Below are positions 51,496 through 62,949 of a stretch of 64,000 bases of DNA, in pieces; position 1 is the first letter of the stretch; every line of letters begins with the position of its first letter. The position numbers and the translations under genes are program-made. The DNA comes from Arion vulgaris. Lineage: Eukaryota > Mollusca > Gastropoda > Stylommatophora > Arionidae. The stretch covers positions 67,276,365 through 67,340,364 of the forward strand of contig CM036753.1 of the NCBI GenBank assembly GCA_020796225.1, in the 5' to 3' direction. The notes below the pieces were generated by a model. That model had not been told where the DNA came from. It did no database searches and saw only the letters and a program-made list of their open reading frames with translations.

Positions 51496-52179
51496 TTGAA
51501 GATGGTGAAGATATTTATGTAGGAATTTTATTTTAAATCTTTTTCAAATGAATTTTTGTGCGGGCAGCGTCTTTACAGCCTGCTCTTCTCGATTTTGAAC
51601 TGCCAAGGGTTCTCTTACAGAATGGTTAAGCGCTGTGGTTATTTCCTGACGGAAATGTTTAGTGTTCGAACCATCAGTAAGATAAAAATGTTTTCTCTTT
51701 ATGAAAAAAGTAAATCCGATAACTTGGACATGCGTTGCAATTGCTCCTGGCAAATGGCCCTGTTTCCTCTGCCCTATACAATTCTTCAGAGTAATCCGAG
51801 ATATAGGACGAAATAGTGAAACACGTACAAACAAAGTACTATAGTTTTACAAAATACATAAACAGTGACGATAAACAGCAACGTTTCGACCAACAAGGCC
51901 TTTATCAAGCAAACGAACAAACAGGAGTGACAAATTAAATGAAACACAAATGGACGACCAAATACCAACGTATCTAAGGAAAATCTGGAATAAAAACGAA
52001 TAACGAAATAAATGTAACACAAAAACACACATAAAAACTAGAAATAGAAAAGAAACAATGAAACATCTAGTAAATATATAACTTGAATACAATGTCTTCC
52101 CCCTATTTCGATATAGGACGAAAGCACTGTAATAACCTAGTTGAGTCTTGGACGCCTTTGAGAGGCTTTATAATAATTA
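51496..52179. other. Unassigned DNA
   Basis: Two overlapping open frames of about 80-96 codons, one per strand, at 51544-51834. The minus strand at 51786-52092 is Phe/Leu/Val-rich. No recognisable motif; probably AT-rich chance frames. Confidence 0.35.
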
Positions 52180-52655
52180 ATAATTTTTCTTCTCGTAACG
52201 TTATACGTTACATAGGGCCTACACAATATTTATCCATACCACTCTATTCTGGGCAACTCGCTCGATCTCCTTCATGGAGCTGAGACAGATATTTCTTCCC
52301 TCTCTCAGCAAAGTTTGTTTCAGGATCTCCCTAGATTGTCCTCTTTTTCTTGAATTCTTTGCATCCCAATTCAATGCCTGCTTTGATATTCTTTGATCAT
52401 TTCTTGTCAAGGTGTGTCCAATATACCTCCATCTTCTCCTTTTTATAACAGTTGTTACTAGTGGTTGGCCAGTTATTTCTCTAATTTCATCACTTCTCCT
52501 GAATTCGTTCCATTTTATGTTCATTATTTTTCGCAGACATCTATTTTCAAATGCATTCAACTTGTTTTCTATATCTTTAGTAATTTTCCAACTCTCACTG
52601 GCATATGTTAGGATTGATACAACATTTGAATTGAAAATTTGTAATTTAGTTTTAA
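52180..52655 (-). pseudogene. LINE-F thumb and C-terminus (copy 3)
   Basis: Minus-strand frame (to 52219): LQIFNSNVVSILTYASESWK, NRCLRKIMNIKWNEFRRSDE, IREITGQPLVTTVIKRRRWR, YIGHTLTRNDQRISKQALNW, then SREILKQTLLREGRNICLSS. It covers the Y-x-S-E-(S/T)-W, CLRKI and WRYIGHTL motifs. Only the 3' UTR is beyond the stop. Longest C-terminal frame without interruption in the window. Confidence 0.9.
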
Positions 52656-52853
52656 TAGTATATGAAAAGAACAATACTAGAAGGCAGGGTTCCAGGACGC
52701 AGAGGCAGAGGCAGACCAAGAAGAAGATGGCTACAAGATATTAAAGAAACCATGAACATGACCATCGACGAAGTGGGTGAACTAGCAAGAGACAGAGTGA
52801 ATGTCAGATGTGCTGCAAAGAGAGCAACGTCCTATAAAGGATACGCACCTTGA
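52656..52853 (+). pseudogene. LINE-H-like C-terminus
   Basis: Open frame MKRTILEGRVPGRRGRGRPR, then RRWLQDIKETMNMTIDEVGE and LARDRVNVRCAAKRATSYKG. It ends before GATGATGATGAC, a GAT-type tail. It abuts the opposite-strand LINE-F copy. Confidence 0.75.
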
Positions 52854-53502
52854 TGATGATGACTATATAACTTGTAGTTCCATATTTTATTTAGACTTTT
52901 AAAAGCTGATGTTGCTTTGCCAATTCCTATCATAATTTCTTTTTTAACATTTCATGTGCAATCACAATTGCTGTTTAAATAGGCGAACCGGTCTGTTATT
53001 TTTATCATTTTAGATTCCAGGGTCATATCTGCATTACTTCCATAGGTGTCTTCATTATATTTTTGAGAGTCTTTACAGTCTTAAATATTACTTCTCCGAT
53101 TAAAAAAATTGATCCCGTGACAGCACGATTAAGAAGCAAGTGCCCTAACCACTACACTATCACAACTATCGTTATCTCTTTAATAACAGATAAAATTCAA
53201 CGAAACAAAACAACGTTGAATATTTTACCTCATTTAACTAAGTGTCCTTGACAATATTCCTAGCTCCATTGTTTGACCTGTCAATCTCATTCCTTTGGGA
53301 AAAAAAACAAAACATGTAATCTCTTCTTTGTTATTTTAACTCAGATTATCCGTACAGGTGGGTCATCGTTTATTCTTTCTTATTGATTGCATTCGAGTTA
53401 ATTCTTGACATCCTTATGACTTTTTATGTTCACAATTCATGACAATGTTTATCAAATCTAGTATTTTTCTCTCTGTTTCTAATAATAATTTTACTTTGTT
53501 AG
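52854..53502. other. Unassigned DNA
   Basis: A short tRNA-like word string near 53125-53160 (AGAAGCAAGTGCCCTAACCA) might be a decayed SINE head on the minus strand. Not firm. Confidence 0.3.
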
Positions 53503-53545
53503 TTGAGTCGTCGGATCATCATCATTGCACGTCGAACCAATTAGT
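53503..53545 (-). mobile_element. LINE-L 3' terminus, about 43 bp
   Basis: The reverse complement reads ATTGGTTCGACGTGCAATGA then TGATGATCCGACGACT, matching the last 40 bp of LINE-L at 12233-12268. Confidence 0.75.
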
Positions 53546-53569
53546 TCATAAGTCGCCTGTGTGGTGCTA

Positions 53570-53810
53570 GGGTCCGCTGGAAGCAAAGAATAGTACCAAT
53601 GTAACCTACAATGCATGTCGTAAAAGGCGACTGGTGTAGACCCTAGGGATGCTATCCTAGTAAATAAAATAACGTGGAAATCGGATGTGCTGGTCTACTT
53701 GTAGGCTCATAACTGGCACAACCTACAATCGCTCTTAGGCTCAGATTACATTCAAATCACACAGAGGGGTTAATAAATCGTCGATATGGAGCGTTTGAAG
53801 AAGAAGTTCA
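53570..53810 (+). mobile_element. S4 retroposon, full length
   Basis: AGCAAAGAATAGTACCAATG, GATGTGCTGGTCTACTTGTA, CAATCGCTCTTAGGCTCAGA; ends GGAGCGTTTGAAGAAGAAG. Confidence 0.9.
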
Positions 53811-54077
53811 TAAATGCTTCGATCTCGCCCTCAGTATGTCTCTCAGTGTGTGGCAACTAACTTCCCCAGTTCTTTGTTGGTGTACTATTCTTCTTTGGCT
53901 ACCTAGCATAGTGTTCTTGACTATCTACCCCACATTTGACTTAGTATTCTTGCAGTCTGGTTAGTGTTGTAGATTCACGACCATTACTTGAATCCTGTAC
54001 AGTTTTGCTTATATTACAATACATTCAGAATTGCTTAGAGTACCTAGCGTTAATTATGCGTAAAATACATACACATA

Positions 54078-54226
54078 CATAGTTCTTCTTCTTGCGTTCG
54101 CCCGCTATAAATTCAGGCGTAGTCAGTGCTCCTGGTGTAGTGCTTCTGTATGATTTTTACGTGAAGGCTTGCTTTCCTTGCCGGTGTCCCCCGCCATACA
54201 GCTGCGCCTTCTCCGACTTCAGAGGT
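54078..54226 (-). mobile_element. S6 retroposon, copy 2
   Basis: Tail seen as TTCTTCTTCTTGCG at 54080, then CCCGCTATAAATTCAGGCG and the shared ...GACTTCAGAGGTAC end. On the minus strand this places a GAAGAAGAA tail at the 3' end. Confidence 0.65.
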
Positions 54227-54969
54227 ACATACATATTTGTTTCGTTATCTTTCATTATGTTTTTCTCTTTATTGTTGCATTCTTTAGATGCAATTGCTAC
54301 ATTAGACTTACAACTATCGATACTGTATTTCATAAACAATCAAATGTCATTATTACCATTAATTAAATATTCTTCATTACTATCAAAAGTTATAATTTGA
54401 TCTAATAGTACTCAAGATTGCACTGTAAACATCGTTGGAATCATTAACGTTTAAAAAAAAAGTCTCGACTTGAACACAATAATACACTGCTTTCCCTCTA
54501 TCAAATCTTTGTTAAATGGAGATAGTAATGTACCTATATATATGTACTTTCCGTTTCTGAAGATTTTTTAAACTTCAGTATAGGGGCTTTGAAGATACAT
54601 TCGTTTCCGTCAACAGACATCCAAAAGCCGATATATCGGTTTAGCAACATCCTGAACATTACTATGAACCGATATATCGGCACTGCAGTCCCATTGGGTT
54701 AAATTAATTCTTATTTTTCTTACTTTCATTCTTTATTGCAAGTTTCTTGCTTTGTTCTTTCCCATTCTTTTATTGCTGTCTTTTTTCTTGTGTACACTTA
54801 GAAATCGTCTGTACCTTAAGTAAACAATTTACCTTATGTTATCTTTTTACTTTTTGTGTACACTTTCAGACGTCAACATGTGCATGCTAACAAAATGCAA
54901 TGGTAAGTCGGTTCATGCTAATGATTTCATTCAGTGGACAGCTACACTGCTACACCGACCGACACCAGA
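54227..54969. other. Unassigned DNA with a CCGATATATCGG pair
   Basis: The 12-bp palindrome CCGATATATCGG occurs twice, about 36 bp apart (about 54633 and 54669), in inverted context (GCC...GGTT and AACC...GGC). Otherwise AT-rich and unassigned. Confidence 0.45.
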
Positions 54970-55705
54970 ACTGTTCATATGTTCTCTCAAACTCATTTAT
55001 CAACAGGAAGATCTGCTGCAGCTTTTCTCTTAAACTCATTTACCAAGATGGACATACATATAGATGTATTCTTAAACTCATTTAGCAATAGAGAAATCTG
55101 CAGCGATTTTTCAACACATTTACTAAGAGAACAAATCTGCAGCGATTTTCATACACATTTACTAAGAGAAGAAATCTGCAGCGATTTTCATACACATTTA
55201 CTAAGAGAACAAATCTGCAGCGATTTTCATACACATTTACTAAGAGAACAAATCTGCAGCGATTTTCATACACATTTACTAAGAGAACAAATCTGCAGCG
55301 ATTTTCATACACATTTACTAAGAAAAAATCTCAGCGATTTTCTTACCATTTACTAAGAGAACAAATCTGCACGATTTTCTACACATTTACTAGAGAACAA
55401 ATCTGCAGCGATTTTCATAACATTTATTAAGAGAAGAAATCTGCAGCGATTTTCATACACATTTACTAAGAGAAGAAATCTGCAGGATTTTCATACCATT
55501 TACTAAGAGAACAAATCTGCAGCGATTTTCATACACATTTACTAAGAGAACAAATCTGCAGCGATTTTCATAATCATTTACTAAGAGAACAAATCTGCAG
55601 CGATTTTCATACACATTTATTAAGAGAACAAATCTGCAGCGATTTTCATACACATTTACTAAGAGAACAAATCTGCAACCGTTTTTTAAACTTATTTACT
55701 AATAG
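54970..55705. repeat. 39-bp satellite, left subarray
   Basis: Unit ACTAAGAGAACAAATCTGCA plus GCGATTTTCATACACATTT. The core 55120-55680 is quite uniform; left of 55120 the units carry the TTAAACTCATTT form seen in the right subarray. Confidence 0.95.
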
Positions 55706-55984
55706 TAAGTAAAGTAAAGGAACCCTTTCATACCTCGAGGTATATAGAGTAATACAGTGTTAGGCCTGTATCGTTCATTGACCGTCGGCACACGATGTGT
55801 GGTATGGTCAGCATCACGCCGGCCGCCTTTACTTTCCTAGAGCCTGTCTGGTACCCAGTTGAGGCTGGGTCGACCTGAGAGCACTCGCGGTCGGGAAAAA
55901 TTCCGCGCTCACAGCGGTAGTTGAACCCGGACCACCAGCCTCGAGAAGCGAGTTCACTAACAACTACGCTACCGCGGCTCTCGG
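55706..55984 (-). mobile_element. S5 SINE inserted in the satellite
   Basis: Full S5. Minus-strand head GCCGCGGTAGCGTAGTTGTT, B box GGGTTCAACTACC. Body CTCAGGTCGACCCAGCCTCA, ACATCGTGTGCCGACGGTCA and TACCTCGAGGTATGAAAGGG, with tail CTTTACTTTACTTAC. Flanks TTTACTAATAG (55695) and TTTACTAACAG (55985) match at 10 of 11 positions. Confidence 0.95.
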
Positions 55985-56603
55985 TTTACTAACAGAGAAA
56001 TCTGCAACTGTTTTCTTAAACTCATTTACTAAGATAAAAATCTGCAACTGTTTTCTTAAACTATTTACTAGATAAAAATCTGCAACTTTTTCTTAAACTC
56101 ATTTCGAAAAAAAAGAATCTTTCAAATATTTACTAAGAAAAATCCAATGTTTTCTTAAACTCATTTACTAAGATAAAATCTGCAACTGTTTTCTTAAACT
56201 AATTTACTAAGATAAAAATCTGCAATTGTTTTCTTAAACTCATTTACTAAGATAAAAATCTGCAACTGTTTTCTTAAACTAATTTACTAAGATAAAAATC
56301 TGCAACTGTTTTCTTAAACTCATTTACTAAGATAAAAATCTGCAACTGTTTTCTTAAACTCATTTACTGAGATAAAAATCTGCAACTGCTTTCTTAAACT
56401 CATTTACTGAGATAAAAATCTGCAACTGTTTTCTTAAACTCATTTACTGAGATAAAAATCTGCAACTGTTTTCTTAAACTCATTTACTGAGATAAAAATC
56501 TGCAACTCTTTTTTAAAACTCATTTCCCAATAGAAGAATCTTCTCAAATTCATTTACTAGTAGAAAAATCACCAAATGTTTTCTAAGCTCATTTACTTAT
56601 AGT
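55985..56603. repeat. 40-bp satellite, right subarray
   Basis: Unit ACTAAGATAAAAATCTGCAA plus CTGTTTTCTTAAACTCATTT. It is the same ancestral unit as the left subarray but with its own fixed differences. ACTGAGATAAAA variants cluster at 56365-56490. Confidence 0.95.
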
Positions 56604-56910
56604 ATGACTGTTGTACAAAGCGGGCGATCAATGGACCAGGCTGATATTATACATTTCCTACGGGAGAGAGGTCGTGTACATGATTCAAGTAGTAGTAGTG
56701 AATTTACAACACTAACCAGACTGCAAGAATTAAAAGTCAAATGTGCTGTAGCTAGACAAGAACGCTATGCTGGTGGCCAAAGAAAAATAATGAACCAACA
56801 AAGAACCGGGATTGTTAGTCGCCACAGCTAGAGACATACTCAGGGGAGATCGGAGCATCGGAGCAATTGGTTCGATGTGCAGTGTTGATGATCCGACGAC
56901 TAAACTAAAC
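56604..56910 (+). pseudogene. LINE-L 3' end (copy at satellite edge)
   Basis: Frame VVQSGRSMDQADIIHFLRER, RLQELKVKCAVARQERYAGG and QRKIMNQQRTGIVSRHS. The 3' end is TGATGATCCGACGACTAAAC. Starts directly at the satellite boundary. Confidence 0.85.
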
Positions 56911-57070
56911 TAAAAAAATTATAGCGAAATGTGCAGCTTTTGTTGACATTCTCACAGTCCTCAGTCCTCAGTCACAAAACATTAAACACTCATTGGACAG
57001 CAATGACACGTCTGACTGATAGAGCGTTGGCGCATGACGTACACAACATATCTTAGTTACGTAGGTGATA

Positions 57071-57090
57071 TATGTGTGTGTGTGTGTGTG
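57071..57090. repeat. (GT)n microsatellite
   Basis: Ten GT repeats. Confidence 0.85.
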
Positions 57091-57185
57091 TTGTATTGGT
57101 TCATGATTGATGATGTATGAGATCTATCGTGAGTGGTAGTACGTAATGAAACAATTTCGTTTGTGTTCATTTATGATATATATTC

Positions 57186-57632
57186 TCAAACTTTTTCGGC
57201 TCACCACACACTTTGCACAACAAAAACGTTGTAACACCCCCTTCCACATTACATATAACAGTCTTCCAACACCCTCCCACATATAAACATGCTCTATTTT
57301 CTTTTTGACATAGAAAATTCATATATATTTCTGTCATACATGGTCAATTTTCAAATGATTATATGCATGAAATAGGAAATTGATGAAAAAATGGATCGTG
57401 TAAGATGGACATAAAATGAATTTAAATGCAGAATTCAAATTTTAAATGATTATTCAATCACACAATCACGAAAATAATTTATTTTTAAATATTTATTATT
57501 AGTTTCTTCTTTCAGAAGCCACCGACCCCTAATCGCATGAACACCCCCAAACTCTTCTGAACCCACTATCGCCCCCTATAAGCTTCAACGCCCACTGGGA
57601 GGGGACAGTACCGCCCACTTTGGGAAACGCTG
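57186..57632. mobile_element. hAT-like MITE
   Basis: The left end TTCTCAAACTTTTTCGGCTC and the right end CACTTTGGGAAACGCTG (reverse complement CAGCGTTTCCCAAAGTG) follow the hAT terminal pattern. The sub-terminal regions are C-rich on the plus strand (CACCCCC, CGCCCCCTA) on both sides. Terminal repeats are diverged. Confidence 0.6.
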
Positions 57633-57894
57633 AACTATTCATTGTATGACAATTGGGATAGAATCGATTGTTGGAGAGTTACGGATAGATAAAGGGGATG
57701 TGCTTCGGCCTCTTGGCGAACTGATGTTGGATGAGGACATTACAATTGACGTTGAATCAAATTTCAGCGATTTAGCGAATTTGTAATTACACGCTGTACA
57801 AATATACTCTCTGCATTTGACATATTTTAATGCTATATTACTCTTATAACGTATGTGTTTTATTCAAATCAGTTCTCCTTTATGATTCCGTGAG

Positions 57895-58200
57895 GATTCG
57901 AATGAACAGTTCTTAGAAGATTATTTGGGTATACATGGGAAGCTACGTTTAGTAAAATCAGGCTTCAAGAACTAACTGATCTGGAAAATATAAATATAAA
58001 GATTACAAAATAATATGATGATATATTGGACATGCTTTCAGGGAAAGAAAAATATGACCAAGACCTTCAATGTAGGGGACAAGGCAGGGACTCATTCAAA
58101 AGTTATATCTAGGGAAACATGAATATGGACTTATGAAGCAGAGCTCAGAGACATGCATAGACTGAGGGTTGAGAGAAAAAAGGGGCCACAAACATATCAT
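57895..58200 (+). pseudogene. LINE-M type fragment
   Basis: With stops: RRLFGYTWEATFSKIRLQEL, TDLENINIKITK, KEKYDQDLQCRGQGRDSFKS. Order fits the CLR-I-x-G-x-x-W...N-x-x-L-x-x-x-T region of an RTE-like C-terminus. Confidence 0.5.
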
Positions 58201-58427
58201 AGCATACTTAGATCGATATTTGTTGTCTTTGCTTTATGTGTTGTTGATCGTCATACAAGCTGATGATGAAAATTTCTTTGATTTAAATCTAATACACTAT
58301 TCTTTATTACCATCTTATGTGCAAGCCAATTTATTATTATTTTTCTTTTCTTTGTCTACTGTTTTTTAATATTATATTTTGTTTATTTCATTTCTTTCAT
58401 CGCTTGCTTTTATTTTACTCAGTTTTA

Positions 58428-58630
58428 CGCCCGTCTGCCCAGCGTGTTCGTAACGCGTTGGACGACGGTTGACAAGCCCCTTGTGAGTGCGGTTCAATTC
58501 TACGGGCTGAGAGAAAAGCCACAGGTTCTCCAGATTTACGGTGTTCCTGGGACCGAACCGAAGGGTTACGATGTCCATGGCACCGAGCTGAAAAGTTGAA
58601 AGCTCAAGTGCTTCTGGATAAAAAAAAAAC
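58428..58630 (+). mobile_element. S3 SINE, full length
   Basis: Head GCCCGTCTGCCCAGCGTGTT, B box GGTTCAATTCTACGGG, body AACCGAAGGGTTACGATGTC, 3' end CTCAAGTGCTTCTGGAT and an A run. Confidence 0.9.
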
Positions 58631-58929
58631 CTAATCTTTACCTTTCATAAAATCAATATAATTCATGTACTGTGACTGTATAATTATCTTATCTTTTATT
58701 CATTGTCTGTTTTTATCGAGTTTATTACGTCTTGTTTTCCGCAATACATAAAATTATCTTTGCCCCACACCACACTTGCGCTTTGTTACGTTCACTTCTG
58801 TTGGCGCATAGTCGTAGAAGAGCAATATAATGGAAGTACATTGCAGTTAATCATATCTAAACTAAAGTGGATTTTGTTGTAAACGGTCCACTGTTTATCT
58901 TTTAGCAAGGGAAGATACTAATAAGCACA

Positions 58930-59032
58930 CTCGATTTCTGCGCCGCTTATTATTCCCTATGCGTCTTGTAGGTTACAGTGGTACTATTCTTTGCTTCCTA
59001 AGTGGTTCTGTTACCACACGGGCGTAGTGGGC
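58930..59032 (-). mobile_element. S4 retroposon 5' part
   Basis: CGATTTCTGCGCCGCTTATT, GCGTCTTGTAGGTTACAGTG and ACTATTCTTTGCTTCCTAAG, to ACCACACGGGCG. An internal deletion removes the GTAGCTTCC segment. Confidence 0.8.
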
Positions 59033-59484
59033 AAATAAAAAAACAAAATCGCACCACTTCATTTATTGTCGTTGGGTGATGTCTGTTTCACTTTATTAAA
59101 ACAAGTGGTTCATGTCTTCTTGAGTATAAGACCACTTAACATAACACCACGATTTGTATACCAATCAATTCACTCAAGCAATTGAAGATTCATTTTATCT
59201 ATTACTGTTTGCCGACTAGACGAGACCACTTTTGTATAAGCAGAATCAATAGTAACTTTAACAGCTTTCAAGATTCTCTCTATGTGCAAACAGTGCGAAT
59301 CGTAGAACCAGACAAGCTGCACGCATACAGTTTTATTTTTCTCATAATGTTCAAATGGGGTAATTACGTTCAGTTGCAAGCGAAGCATCACAAGTCTTAC
59401 GAGCTGTATTTCTTAAAGTATTTGCCACATCTCAGTAACTGATGTACAAAATACAATTTCTTAAGGTAAAGATTTTTTTTAGAA
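59033..59484. other. Unassigned DNA
   Basis: Overlapping frames on both strands at 59170-59442 (73 and 86 codons) have no known motif. Confidence 0.35.
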
Positions 59485-59765
59485 AACTCATCATCATCAT
59501 CAAATAGCTTGTCATGAGCAGAACTTTCGCATCCCAACAGTCCTTCGGAATTTCTCTCTCTCATAGGCCAGATGTCTTGCCTCTGCAACCGTTATATTCA
59601 AACCATGAGTTACACCCTGAATCCATCTTCTCCGTGGTCTTACTCTTCTTCTCTTTGCCGGTATGTATCTTTCCATGATGGTCTTCTCCAGCCCTTCATG
59701 TCTTGTTATATGTCCAAAATATCCCAATTTTCTCTTTCTTATTTGTAACATTAGCCAGTTTTCTT
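59485..59765 (-). pseudogene. LINE-H C-terminus (copy 2)
   Basis: Open minus-strand frame MLQIRKRKLGYFGHITRHEG, LEKTIMERYIPAKRRRVRPR, RRWIQGVTHGLNITVAEARH, LAYEREKFRRTVGMRKFCS. Tail GATGATGATGATGAG at 59488-59502 (reverse). Clean C-terminus of the LINE-H group. Confidence 0.9.
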
Positions 59766-59784
59766 AGATTTTTTTTAAAGAAAA

Positions 59785-60145
59785 CTACAGACCTTCACAA
59801 ATGGATGCTTACGTAGAATAGAGTTACTGGGATGGTATGATACGATTACAAACGAGGAACTCAGAGAAAGAACTAAGCAGTTACCAGTGGAGAAAGAGTT
59901 AAAGAAGAGATGCTGGGGATGTATAGGACACACGATGAGAAGACCGACCGAAGCATTGCATGACAGGCAATGTTTTGGACCCGCAGGAAAGAGGAGTAGG
60001 AAAAAGCCTAGACATATCTGGAGAAGAGAGCTGGAAACTGACATGAAAAGGATAGGTAAAATATGAAAAGAATTGGAAAGAATGGCAGGAGAGAGGAAGA
60101 GCTGGAAGACGTTTGTTGAAGACCTGTGCTCAGTAGAGAGTTGAA
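59785..60145 (+). pseudogene. LINE-M type C-terminus
   Basis: Plus strand: NGCLRRIELLGWYDTITNEE, LRERTKQLPVEKELKKRCWG, CIGHTMRRPTEALHDRQCFG, HIWRRELETDMKRIGKI, one stop, then ELERMAGERKSWKTFVEDLC. Full RTE-like C-terminal motif order. Confidence 0.85.
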
Positions 60146-60407
60146 AGTTAAAGAAGAAGATAGATGTTAAAAGACACAATTCAAAGTTATCACATATTGA
60201 TATTGAGATGTTGAGTGTTGTTCCTTATATACAATTTTACAGAGCTACTTTTAATTAAAAATGTTTTAGTTTCTTTTTTTTGTGCTCATTATAAGTGGAA
60301 TTTTTGTTTAAATTTATAATTTATTTCGGTTAACGAAAAGTGGAGATAATGTATTTATTTCGTAATAACGAAGGAATACATGTACATTGTCTGAATATAG
60401 AACTGAG

Positions 60408-60598
60408 TGTTGTTAATAGCAAAATTCATGTTGTTAATAGCAAAATTCATGTTGTTAATAGCAAAATCCGTGTTGTTAATAGCAAAATTCCTGTTGTTAA
60501 TAGCAAAATTCATGTTGTTAATAGCAAAATTCATGTTGTTAATAGCAAAATTCATGTTGTTAATAGCAAAATTCCTGTTGTTAATAGCAAAATCTATA
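60408..60598. repeat. 21-bp minisatellite
   Basis: Nine copies of TGTTGTTAATAGCAAAATTC plus A (or C). Unit of seven codons, so several frames stay open on both strands. Confidence 0.95.
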
Positions 60599-60876
60599 AT
60601 TATTAAGTGTCTGGAAGTAATTTGTCAATACCGCTGTACCCTTCACAACTCATATGAATTTATGTAACATAGAAGTAATGTGCTCGCCTCTCATTCTAAG
60701 GTAGTCGTTACGTTCCCACGGGGAGCGACAATTAGAACATAATCTCAAACCGAACAGATGACATCATTAAATATTTATTATAACGGACGACTATAGTCTC
60801 GAACCAAACTTATTACAGTTTGCACCATATACAGTAAAACACTTGCCAATTGACACTCTGTAAAATACGAAAAAGG

Positions 60877-60904
60877 CCATATATATATATATATATATAT
60901 ATAA
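60877..60904. repeat. (TA)n microsatellite
   Basis: About 14 TA repeats. Confidence 0.9.
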
Positions 60905-61089
60905 TGATCCATTGTATATTTTAGATTGTTGCAAATTGTGTCAGTAACACCGACCTAACGCTAAGTGAAATAATCTGCTAGCTGGTCAACTGTAAAGTGA
61001 AGATATAGACTAGTTCAGATTCTAGAAATGTATTGAGGATGTGCACATCCGTATCAACTATAGCAACATTATAACAATAGTCAATAGGT

Positions 61090-61430
61090 ATATGTATAGA
61101 GAGAAGAATGATGAGAATCACATGGACTGCTAAAATGACTAATGTTGAGGTGTTGAATGAGATCAAGACACAGAAAAAGCTTATTATCAATATAGGAAAG
61201 AGGCAGTCATATTTTTAGGGCATGTGATGAGGAGGGAGGTTTAGAACACATTGTAACAACCGGTAAAATCGAGGATAGACGAGATAGAGAAAGACAGAGA
61301 GAGACATTTTTTGATAGCCTGACTTCATGGCATGGTAGAGCGTCAACATCTGAGTTGATAGCAAACACCAACGACAGAGATTTGTGGAGATCCATGATCA
61401 CCTACGTCAGCCGGCACGGCACCTGATGAC
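61090..61430 (+). pseudogene. LINE-J C-terminus (copy 2)
   Basis: Plus strand with stops: MMRITWTAKMTNVEVLNEIK, TQKKLIINI, then TTGKIE and the end CTACGTCAGCCGGCACGGCA, CCTGATGACGATGAT. Frameshifted in the GHVM segment. Confidence 0.8.
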
Positions 61431-61734
61431 GATGATATACACAGATCACGTGTGTCAGAACACCAACAACAATAACGTCGGTTCCTACATAAAAGCTAAA
61501 TGTGTTACAATACCAGAAGTAATACATAAGCGCGTAGTATATAGTACAGTTTAACTAGTACTTGTAGCCAGCCTCAGATTGATTTAGAAAGATAACAAAG
61601 TAATAAGGAAAGAAGAATATAAATTAAAGGAATCAAATTGAAAATAAAATAAAATATTTTAACCTTTTCATGCCTTCTAGTATGAAGTCACTTCATATTT
61701 CTAAACTCTAATAGTCCAGGTACCAATATTGACA

Positions 61735-62150
61735 TATTGATGCGAGTCATGGACAATAAACAAACAGATCAAAAAACCTCAGAGGGCCACAAAAATGTAG
61801 TTTTACAGAAGAATAATGAGAATCCCATGGACTGCTAAAATGACTAATGCCGAGGTGTTGAATGAGGTCAAGACACAGAGAAAGCTTATCATCAATATAA
61901 GAAAGAGGCGGTCATCATTTTTCGGGCATGTGATGAAAAAGGGGGGTTTAGGACATATTGTAACAACTGGTAAAATCGAGGGAGACGAGACAGAGGAAGA
62001 CAGAGAGAGAAAAGTTTGGATAGCCTAACTTCATGGCACGGAATAGCGTCAACGTCTGAGATGATAGCAAACACTAGAAATATATATTTGTGGAGATCCA
62101 TGATCGCCTACGTCAGCCGGTACGGTACGTGACGATAATGATGATGATGA
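61735..62150 (+). pseudogene. LINE-J C-terminus (copy 3)
   Basis: Plus strand: MRIPWTAKMTNAEVLNEVKT, QRKLIINIRKRRSSFFGHVM, then TTGKIEGDETEEDRERKVWI. RTE-like. It starts with CGAGTCATGGACAATAAACA and ends in ATGATGATGATGAT. About 700 bp from copy 2 in the same orientation. Confidence 0.85.
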
Positions 62151-62949
62151 TGAATATGCAGGAGGTAGGAAGACCAATTTCTTTCCTCACATATGGAACT
62201 TTGAGTACTGGATTTAACTAGAGCCAACTATAAACTTATGCGCCTTCGGACTCGGGTAAGAATTATGGGTAATTAGACCACAACTACACTACGTGACCTC
62301 GCATTCCAGTATTGGTGTATATAGACGAATTCATTTTTAAATTAGCACAAAATGCTAAATCGAAGTTATATTATGCAACAAGTTCAGTTTAACACAGAAT
62401 TGAGTAAAATTGCAAAAAAGCTTGCAGTGTTCTATCAAACATATATACCATAGATTCCAGCCTCCTGATCTGATCTAGGTCAGGGATTCCTCGAACAGTT
62501 GCCTGGCCTAGTTATCTAGAGTTGGCTGTGATTTAACCCACGGCATCCGAGTCGATAGGCAAGCATTTTGAATTATGCTAATCCGAACCAAATGTACACA
62601 ATAATAATACTCGTAATATCAGATTAAAAATCAAACCGAACAAATAAGGATCAGCATGGCAACAAAAATATTATCTTGTGTAGAAAATAAAAACAAAATT
62701 ACATTGTTTGTGTAACGAATAGAGAATACAGAATGTTGCTGCAGCATACTGTTGATGTTTTATTATGAAAACTGTAGCAGACAGAAATATATACACAAAC
62801 ATGAATGAAAGGGAACTCACTAAGAAAATATACAGACGTGAAGAAACCTAGCAACAAACAACAAATATTTGAACGTGTCACAATGGCATGTGCTGATAAA
62901 TATCAACTGAATTATACAACATAATATAGCTGCGTATAAGCCTGACAAG
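62151..62949. other. Unassigned DNA, possible SINE heads
   Basis: At 62510-62585 the minus strand has a tRNA-like string (TTAGCATAATTCAAAATGCT...GGGTTAAATCAC), and at 62160-62290 there is a similar but weaker one. Each occurs once, so I do not name a family. Confidence 0.3.

Noticed and set aside
54970..55690. CRISPR-like regular repeats
   Set aside because: Units are contiguous with no unique spacers and the DNA is clearly eukaryotic; this is a satellite. The same holds for the arrays at 29 kb and 49.6 kb.
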